NCBI GenBank assembly: GCA_030641085.1
Contig: DAOWIC010000210.1
Coordinates: 1 to 7,321, forward strand
DNA length: 7,321 nt
From: Calditrichota bacterium
GTDB lineage: Bacteria > Zixibacteria > MSB-5A5 > GN15 > FEB-12
Reading direction: 5' to 3'
Below the pieces are notes generated by a model, which was not told the origin of the DNA, did no database searches, and saw only the letters and a program-made list of their open reading frames with translations. Both the position numbers and the translations under genes were made by a program. Shown piece after piece: positions 6,226 to 7,321 of this stretch (the stretch's first letter is position 1; each line of letters starts with the position of its first letter).

Positions 6226-6517
6226 TGTGGCATCACCGCAGGTTATTGGACCTACCCCACAGAAATTCACGTTTTTTTTCGTGGTCGTTCGAAGCAAAAC
6301 GCCACGGCTTTGGCAAAATGCGATACTCTCGACAGCCTTGACCCCGGGAAACCGGTCCGGAGCATATAGCGACGCGCCCATAGTCTTGTCGGATACCAGA
6401 AGGCGGCAGTTATGCTCGTTAGTGATATTCAGGCAGGGAATTGTGCCGGGAACTGTGTTTGAGGGGAAGTAATAAGGGTCGGTCATATCATATCACGGTG
6501 TCAATTTAATATCGGTT

Positions 6518-7321
6518 TTACTTTGATTTCTGCCCGGTTTTCGCGCCACCCAGTTTATCGAGTTCTTCCTTGAGGTTGTAACGGTCGATTTTTCTATAGA
6601 GGGTGGAAGTATCAATGCCGAGGATCTTCGCCGCCTGGCTCTTCTTGCCGTTGGTCTGGCTCATGACAAAATGGATGTACGCCTTCTCAATCGACTCCAG
6701 AGTCGGGTTGAGCGGGTCAGTTCGATCGACCACGGCCTGTTTCTCGGGCGAGGTCAGTTTCTCCGGCAGGTCCCCCACGTCGAGCGTATCCGAACGAACG
6801 AGAAGGACCGCTCGCTCGATGGTGTTCTCCAGTTCGCGGACATTGCCAGGCCAGCGATACTCGGTAAGCAGACGCATCGCTTCATCGGAAATCCCTCTCG
6901 GCGACATGTTGACTTTCTGACAGTACTTGTCGACAAAATGCCGCACCAGAATCGGGACATCCTCTTTGCGCTCCCTCAGCGGGGGGATAAACACCGGGAT
7001 TACGTTCAGCCGGTAGAAGAGATCGGCCCGGAAGTGACCCATCTGGACCTCCTCGTCGAGATCGGAGTTGGTCGCGGCCAGAAGTCGCACGTCGATATCG
7101 ATCGGACGGGTGCCGCCCACCGGCATGATTTTCTTCTCTTCGAGAACTCTCAGCAGCTTCACCTGAATCGCCATTGAGGTGTTGCCGATTTCATCGAGGA
7201 AAAATGTGCCGCCGTCGGCCACCTTGAATAGACCGTCCTTATCCTTGATCGCTCCGGTGAAGGCGCCCTTCTTGTGGCCGAACAGTTCGGATTCGAGCAA
7301 TTGTTCCGGAATAGTGGCGCA
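6518..7321 (-). CDS. pilR: Sigma-54-dependent activator, NtrC/PilR type (5' part outside window)
   Basis: 267 residues are visible; the gene runs off the right edge, so the N-terminal receiver domain and Walker A motif are not seen. The fragment starts 'CATIPEQLLESELFGHKK' and holds the sigma-54 contact loop GAFTGA (fragment residues 19-24), Walker B 'GGTFFLDEIG' (D43, E44), sensor I around 'AATNSD' (82-87), arginine-finger region 'FRADLFYRLNV' (R98, R104), 'PPLRERKEDVP' and sensor II 'WPGNVREL' (157-164). A Fis-type helix-turn-helix ends the protein ('KKSQAAKILGIDTSTLYRKI', 226-245), followed by a basic tail. The protein hydrolyses ATP to open sigma-54 promoters. Its place directly upstream of a pilin gene with a -24/-12 promoter, as in pilS-pilR-pilA clusters, makes PilR the best name. 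Another NtrC-family regulator remains possible because the sensory domain and any PilS kinase are outside the window. Confidence 0.9.
   Translation of the reverse strand, partial: CATIPEQLLESELFGHKKGAFTGAIKDKDGLFKVADGGTFFLDEIGNTSMAIQVKLLRVLEEKKIMPVGGTRPIDIDVRLLAATNSDLDEEVQMGHFRADLFYRLNVIPVFIPPLRERKEDVPILVRHFVDKYCQKVNMSPRGISDEAMRLLTEYRWPGNVRELENTIERAVLLVRSDTLDVGDLPEKLTSPEKQAVVDRTDPLNPTLESIEKAYIHFVMSQTNGKKSQAAKILGIDTSTLYRKIDRYNLKEELDKLGGAKTGQKSK

Larger units (their letters stand above)
6080..6517 (-). other. 438-base control region between activator and pilin genes
   Basis: No convincing gene. It holds the pilin ribosome site, the -24/-12 promoter, the palindrome and the IHF-like site in its first 150 bases or so (6080-6225). 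Next upstream are two weak dyads, TGTGG-N5-CCGCA (6226-6240) and AGGT-N6-ACCT (6240-6253), which lie where activator binding sites would be expected, about 90-115 bases before the start. There is also a run of eight T on the plus strand (6272-6279) inside CACG-T8-CGTG, and another T run near 6175-6181. From about 6290 to 6517 I see no clear signal, no terminator for the activator gene and no RNA gene. A 119-codon open frame (6127-6486) runs through it but lacks a ribosome site and overlaps the promoter. Confidence 0.55.

Noticed and set aside
6226..6240. TGGCATCACCGCA on the plus strand as a second sigma-54 promoter
   Set aside because: The GG and GC are separated by seven bases rather than ten, and it points away from the pilin gene.
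6158..6472. 104-codon open frame on the plus strand in the same gap
   Set aside because: It has no ribosome site, is antisense to the pilin control region and matches no protein family.
6127..6486. 119-codon open frame on the minus strand between activator and pilin
   Set aside because: It has no ribosome site, no recognisable domain and atypical composition, and it runs across the sigma-54 promoter. It could be a decayed gene, but nothing supports translation.

Overview
The window is moderately GC-rich, and every gene I can support lies on the minus strand, so transcription runs from high to low coordinates. No rRNA, tRNA, CRISPR array, insertion sequence or phage gene is visible. The window suggests a Gram-negative-type, piliated bacterium. 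It has a class III prepilin, a sigma-54 activator directly upstream of it (the pilR-pilA order known from Geobacter and Myxococcus), exported proteins and an HDOD signalling protein. A deltaproteobacterial-grade lineage or an FCB-type candidate phylum such as Zixibacteria would fit, but this is inference and the sequence does not settle the taxonomy.

Region 1 (about 7321-5615) is a pilin module. The 3' two-thirds of an NtrC/PilR-type sigma-54 activator enters from the right edge. A 438-base gap without a convincing gene follows. It carries a near-consensus -24/-12 sigma-54 promoter (6149-6163), a 15-base palindrome over the -12 element, and an IHF-like site further upstream. A short type IV pilin gene comes next, with a strong Shine-Dalgarno sequence. 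It is closed by a hairpin terminator with perfect 15-base arms. The simplest reading is that the activator, with sigma-54 RNA polymerase, drives the pilin as a single-gene, highly expressed unit.

Region 2 (about 5586-61) looks like a four-gene operon. A possible housekeeping promoter sits between the pilin terminator and the first gene. The genes in order are: a 653-residue exported protein whose C-terminal half is a solenoid-like array of 13 G-x-D-x-Y motifs, mostly 26-27 residues apart; an exported HEAT-repeat protein, joined by a 4-base ATGA overlap; a YprB/MrfB-like DEDD exonuclease with a TPR-like tail, overlapping by 14 bases; and, after 59 bases, an HDOD protein with a coiled coil and a histidine-kinase-dimerization-like C-terminus but no ATPase domain. 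The first two products are probably periplasmic or surface partners. The last two are cytoplasmic and may share only the transcript.

The most unusual items are the 27-residue repeat protein with its HEAT partner, and the kinase-less DHp-like tail on the HDOD protein.
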